Shown in pieces: positions 59,995-64,000 of a stretch of DNA of 64,000 nucleotides (position 1 is its first letter; the number at the start of each line of letters is the position of its first letter). The stretch is from Chaetoderma sp. LZ-2023a (Eukaryota > Mollusca > Caudofoveata > Chaetodermatida > Chaetodermatidae). The stretch spans positions 39,233,669 to 39,297,668 of the forward strand of contig CM067373.1 in assembly GCA_034401795.1 (NCBI GenBank), written 5' to 3'. The notes beneath the pieces were generated by a model that ran no database searches, was not told the origin of the DNA, and worked only from the letters and a program-made list of their open reading frames with translations. The translations under genes and the position numbers were made by a program.

Positions 59995-60252
59995 AGATTG
60001 GTGGCATCTGTGTGTGCAATGGGCGCCATGAACACCCTGGCCTATGGTCACCATATGTAGTAGACTGTGCTCTAGAGTGTAAGAGAACGCTTTCGTCGAG
60101 GAGCTAGAGCTTGGGGTCTTAGAGAAACGGGTCGCAACTGTGTGAGCTCCGGACAGCATGAACACCCGGGTCTATGGTCACCATTATCTAGTAGAGCATG
60201 TTAGAGTGTAAGAGAATGCTTTCGTCAAGGAGCTAGAGCTTGGTGTCTCACA
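59993..60252. repeat. 130-bp tandem duplication
   Basis: Two units (about 59993-60122 and 60123-60252) share ATGAACACCC..CTATGGTCACCAT and AGAGTGTAAGAGAAYGCTTT. They lie exactly at the junction between the polymerase remnant and the convergent integrase remnant. Confidence 0.7.
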
Positions 60253-60870
60253 GAGATGGGTGGCAGCTGTGTGCCTGGAGGAACTAGCTGAAGCTCCTCT
60301 CGCACAAAGGGCCGCTTGGGCCCACTAGCCAATTAGTACAGCATGGGCTACCCAGTCCTCTCCACATACCTGTAAATTATGTGGACATCTATCGACCAAT
60401 TAGAGTCTGTCTTGCGCCGTCGGTTACCTTTCATCTTACCAGGATCATATAGGTAGTGAACCAGGGCATCAGCTGGAAGCTTGGCCTCCTTACCTAAGTT
60501 GTTGTTTCTTGGCTATGAAATAAAGGAGCGCCGTATAACCTCAGTCAGCCTCTGCCCTATCAAGCGAGTGACCTCCACATTAGATCTCGCAATGATCTAA
60601 CCCTAGCAGCCCTCTCACCTAGACTCTAGAACGATCACCAGGATCACCCATCTCTTGAGTGTATTGTTGTGGGAACAATCTCTCAGCCAGGGCCCTATTA
60701 CATCATTCGACGATTGCTTTTGCGTGGTGATGACCCACCTCACCTCATCTAACCATTACCCCATGCTTCTCCACGAGGTCTGCCATTTCACCTTTCACGC
60801 CAAATGTGGACGAGGCCTGTAAATCTGTCACATGGCCGGCCTGGCTAGCCATTGTCTTACTGTGTCCAGG
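60245..60870 (-). pseudogene. int: Polinton integrase remnant (copy B)
   Basis: Minus-strand frames give GHHHAKAIVE (about 60700-60735, the region of the third catalytic acid of the DDE integrase core) followed by a CNRALAERLF helix. Next come YLYDPGKMKGNRRRKTDSNW (about 60400-60460) and the C-terminal GPKRPFVREELQLVPPGTQL (about 60260-60325). The last block matches the integrase tail of copy C at 63500-63560. It is interrupted by several stops. In the family the enzyme inserts the element DNA. Its tail faces the polymerase remnant, as in copy C. Confidence 0.7.
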
Positions 60871-60876
60871 GTGAAA

Positions 60877-61717
60877 TTATGACACATGTCTGCATGTGTT
60901 AATATTTGATGGAAATCTCGCAGATAGGAAAAACCAGCGCATATAGTGGTCATCCATGTTCTTGGCATTGGCCACCACATGCTTTCGGCTACTGTTAACA
61001 GGGGTCATAATGTATGATCCCCAACACAGTGGTTGATATCTGGCAATGCTGAGGTAGAGCACCTCAACCTGGTCTACGACAAAGCGAGACCCCTCTGAGT
61101 GTAGTTCTCGAGGGCTTGGAGCACCTCGGCTTTGGCCGCCTTCACACACTCAGGAGGGCCTGCTGATTCGACCAGAATACGGGATCTGTGGTGACTTCTA
61201 CTCCATCGTCTTTCTCCTTATGTATGGTCACCCTGAGGGCGAGGCAGAACTTCACTCCCAACAGCTCAAGGATTTCTTCCTCCCGCTTTATCTCGATCTT
61301 GTCCTGGATGATAGTTAGGAAGGCCACAGGATCTCGTTCACCATGTTCAGTGAGAACCAACCTGTGCAGGTAGTTGTGGATCTGATATTCCTCACAAAGT
61401 CCTCCATCATCCATCAGCTTCTCCACGCCCCACCCCACCATCCCCGACTGCCTGGGGCCTGGGCTTCTTACGTTTCTTTTGTCGGGAATGGCCAGGCTTC
61501 TTGTCCAGGGTGGGCTTTCCATGTGGAGCCGGAATAAGCCTCTCGGGTTATCTGTGTGGAGCTGGAATGAGCTTCTCAATACTGGGTCTGGGAGAGGGGA
61601 CGGGCTGTCCACATGGAGCTGGAATGGGCCTCTTAGGCTCTCTATATGGGGTCGTAGTTGTCTTCCCGGTTGACGCCCCGGATGGGTTGGCAGATGGTAC
61701 TGAGCTAAGAGTGGCAT
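60877..61717 (-). pseudogene. Polinton PolB N-terminal domain, inverted and fused to integrase
   Basis: Two minus-strand frames (61142-61717 and 60877-61149) overlap by eight bases. The second carries GSRFVVDQVEVLYLSIARYQ and PLCWGSYI then the NAKNMDDHYMRWFFLSARFP block, the conserved N-terminal signature of Polinton/adintovirus polymerases. The first contains ERDPVAFLTIIQDKIEIKRE and ..WSNQQALL. Its beginning has a repeated PFQLHVDSP/LFRLHMESP segment (an approximately 45-bp tandem repeat at 61500-61650). The rest of the polymerase is missing, and the next sequence on this strand is integrase (60870-60245). A deletion or inversion has therefore joined two genes that normally face each other. 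Confidence 0.65.
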
Positions 61718-62770
61718 ATATGGCTAGGCTTATGTGCCCTTGACGTAATAGCTTGATCAATTCGCAGACTGCTTTTTCCATTCTGGGTAGAGATACTCAG
61801 GTATTCATCTCTATAGGAGAGAAACATTTTGTTAAATACTGTGTACCAGACTTAACACTACCGTATTTAACATACAAAATGTTTGTATCCGCCGGTGCAC
61901 ATTATTTATTCCCATGTGTTTTGAATGATTGATTATTGCTTACAATCTCCTCATTTGAAATAATGCTTAATTGTGCCATATGCTAAATTAGACGTTAAAG
62001 GCAGGCTGGTATACAGATCTATTTTCTTTCTTTAACACCTGGATTAATTTTGTTGTTACGATAATAGTTTTCGATACGTTTATCACTTGAAGAATTGCCT
62101 AATAGTAATTTGGATACATGTGCACTGTCATCGGCAAATATTTGACAAATCTGGCATGCATGACTTCCATGCTACTTGAAAAATCAAATAAACTGGAAGT
62201 CAAACGCAAATAAATTTAACATTGTGCACTTATGGACGCAAAGAAACAAAGGCTTAATTACTAAAGCTGTATGGACATGTAGAAATATACGATCTATTAT
62301 ATAATATTATTGTGTCGGCAACTAACCATTAGAATTCCCGTTTTTTCATGCTTTAAACTCAATAAGGTCCGAATAGGCTGAGTAGCATTCCTCCTCGAGT
62401 ATAAGAACACACGCGACAAGATCAACGAGGTAAATTAATGACGAGCTCTTATATAAATTGAAGAGTCTGTCATTTGCCTCGGAGACATTGTCGTGTGCAT
62501 TATGTCACCTAATGCACACGCTAATGCACACGACAAAGTATCCGATCCTTTAAATTGTGCAGAGGATCTGTGATAGCTTTGCAGTGCTGACACGTGACAC
62601 AGTGTAATCGTAATACGTAACTAAACTTCTAAGGCAGATGGGGTAGGGGAATGTTTATGTAAGCAAGCATTGTTAGCTTACCTAACGCTCAAGCCAGCTA
62701 CAACCATAGAAACAGGTTTCATCAAATTTCTAAGATCGTCCACTCCTTGTCTTAAAATTAAATTATATAG
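61718..62770. other. Gene-free stretch
   Basis: No gene is recognised and the sequence is AT-rich. A short inverted repeat GTCGTGTGCATTA..TAATGCACACGAC lies at about 62490-62536. Confidence 0.4.
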
Positions 62771-62859
62771 GGTAACTGCTGATAATTTTCAAATTGATTT
62801 ATCTGACTGGAAGTGACCTCCAGTCAGATGAATCATTTTGAAAATTATCAACAGTTACC
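62771..62859. repeat. 89-bp near-perfect hairpin
   Basis: Arms 62771-62810 (GGTAACTGCTGATAATTTTC..) and 62820-62859 (..GAAAATTATCAACAGTTACC) are inverted repeats with few mismatches and a loop of about 9 bp. It lies about 95 bp before the start of Polinton fragment C. Confidence 0.85.
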
Positions 62860-62953
62860 ATAGTCATTGCTTTAGTTAACTTAGATGTAAGTGCTTCGCA
62901 AAGCGTTAAAATACTAAGTGCTAACTGGCTTTTAATTTTCCTTCAGGTTTTAA

Positions 62954-63165
62954 TTATGGCAGCCCAATATCCTGATGACAGTGATAGCTCCGTTGAACAG
63001 GGCCGTCCATTTGATGGGACAGTGCACGTCGTGATAATCTGCTGGAGAACTTTACCAAACATGGCAGCCGTTTAACCCCTCTATATACCCAGACCTTAAA
63101 CATGCTGCAGTATGTGCAACATCCGGATGGGCCGTTGAACCTGCGACATCGCACCGGCTGGAGAG
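62954..63165 (+). pseudogene. Polinton capsid-like gene, 5' end only (copy C)
   Basis: The upstream segment (ACTTTACCAAACATGGCAGC..CCTTAAACATG) and the first residues (MLQYVQHPDGP, ATG at about 63101) match copies A and B. Similarity stops near 63160, where the sequence passes directly into the integrase C-terminal region. Confidence 0.6.
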
Positions 63166-63174
63166 CGGTCCAGG

Positions 63175-63560
63175 GTGTTGGTGAAAGGTTTGCCCATGGT
63201 AGTAGAGCGATCCAATACTGAGGTAACTCGGTTAACTGGTAAGAAGCCAGTAGAGGCTATCCAACGATCCTCTGTTGCCCACGCTTCCGGAGGAGCAGAC
63301 AAGGAGCAGGTGTGCCTTCCATCTTATGCTCTGGTTCGGTACCTGTATGAACCTGGTGAGTTGGAAGGTGGGCGACGACGTGCAACAGATCCTAACTGGT
63401 CGCTAGATGTCCACACACTTGACAGGTATGTCGAGATGGAGGGGCAGCCTACGCTGTACTATCTGGCACGCTCAGAGAGCTGTCCCAACGTCCGTTTGTT
63501 CGGGAGGAGCTTCAGGTGGTCCCTCCAGACACACAGCTGCCACCGTCGCCAGGTGTCTAA
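63175..63560 (+). pseudogene. int: Polinton integrase, C-terminal part (copy C)
   Basis: The frame 63175-63500 encodes EVTRLTGKKPVEAIQRSSVA and YLYEPGELEGGRRRATDPNW, the conserved region after the DDE core of Polinton integrases. A frameshift near 63490 moves to PFVREELQVVPPDTQLPPSP with a TAA at 63558-63560. The catalytic core is missing. Its stop overlaps the stop of the minus-strand polymerase. Confidence 0.75.
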
Positions 63561-64000
63561 GCCTGAGGGATATGGTACTCGATTGGCTCGGTATGGACAC
63601 CATCTGGCAACACATGCCGCTTATCGTAGTAGGCTGAGAGACTGAGTTTTTCCTGTTCATACGTCACCATTCCCTGGTTGCGCATGCGTAGGCCTCGGTT
63701 TGCAGCTCTGTCCACGCTACCGTTTAGGGCACTGAAGAACCTCTGCTAAGAGACATCCTTCTGACGCTTAGACATACCTTTGGCTGAGCATTTCACCTTC
63801 CCAGCGAGGCTCTCCATGTAGTAGCACTTGGAACAGAGAGCGATACCACGGTTGCCTTCGAACTTGAGCATGAACAGTCCCGGAGTCCGTCCAGACCACT
63901 TGTCCCAGGCTAGCCACTCCCGCTTATGAGCCTCATACTCCGCTCGCATCTCAGGGCGAATGACTTCGTCGAGGCTGGAGGCAGCTATTGCGATGTACGC
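63557..64000 (-). pseudogene. polB: Polinton/Maverick-like DNA polymerase B, C-terminal end (copy C, runs off the window)
   Basis: Minus-strand frame opening at the window edge: LDEVIRPEMRAEYEAHKREW, GRTPGLFMLKFEGNRGIALC, the SKCYYMES and KGMSKRQKDV blocks, then an in-frame stop at about 63748 where copy A has Trp. It continues in the same frame to NQGMVTYEQEKLSLSAYYDK and a TAG at 63559-63557. It is the same lineage as copy A. It lacks motif B and motif C, which would lie beyond the window. Except for the one internal stop the frame is open, so this is a younger copy than B. Confidence 0.8.

Overview
The window looks like intergenic DNA from an animal nuclear genome, most likely a marine invertebrate. 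It is AT-leaning and rich in simple repeats, MITEs and decayed transposons, and it carries one spliced host gene. The exact taxon cannot be read from the sequence. No tRNA, rRNA, CRISPR array or bacterial-style operon was seen.

Layout. 1-19 kb holds repeats. These are a dispersed 'GACGGACGGAT' element, several MITE families, a decayed LINE (2.3-5.0 kb, split by a roughly 1 kb insertion), long GA tracts around a 0.6 kb TIR element, and three minisatellites of 24, 36 and about 58 bp.

19.1-35.7 kb is the best-defined structure. It is a 13.6 kb LTR retrotransposon (19799-33368) with giant LTRs of 3569 and 3347 bp, TG...CA ends, a primer-binding site, a polypurine tract and a 4-bp ATAG target duplication. 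It sits inside an older, inverted LTR of the same family. Its interior encodes a Ty3/Gypsy-type Gag with frame damage, plus a second Ser/Thr/Pro-rich ORF. That ORF lies behind a promoter (CRE-like site plus TATA box) resembling the one in the LTR. I found no reverse transcriptase or integrase, so the element looks non-autonomous.

36-51 kb is again repeats, with a Polinton/Maverick-like fragment at 40.8-43.1 kb, a minus-strand Ty3/Gypsy pol fragment at 46.3-47.6 kb, a second copy of the LINE at 47.7-48.2 kb and a Gag-like minus-strand ORF at 48.6-49.4 kb.

51.8-53.6 kb contains two coding exons of a minus-strand DTD2 gene (D-aminoacyl-tRNA deacylase 2 / animal tRNA deacylase), joined by a GT-AG intron whose reading frame closes exactly. 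This is the only host gene I could identify.

54.4-64 kb is a mosaic of broken Polinton/adintovirus-like elements. It includes protein-primed DNA polymerase B of two different lineages, integrase, a capsid-like gene of unknown exact identity, membrane and acidic proteins, and compact convergent gene ends. All are broken by stops and frameshifts, so these are genomic fossils.
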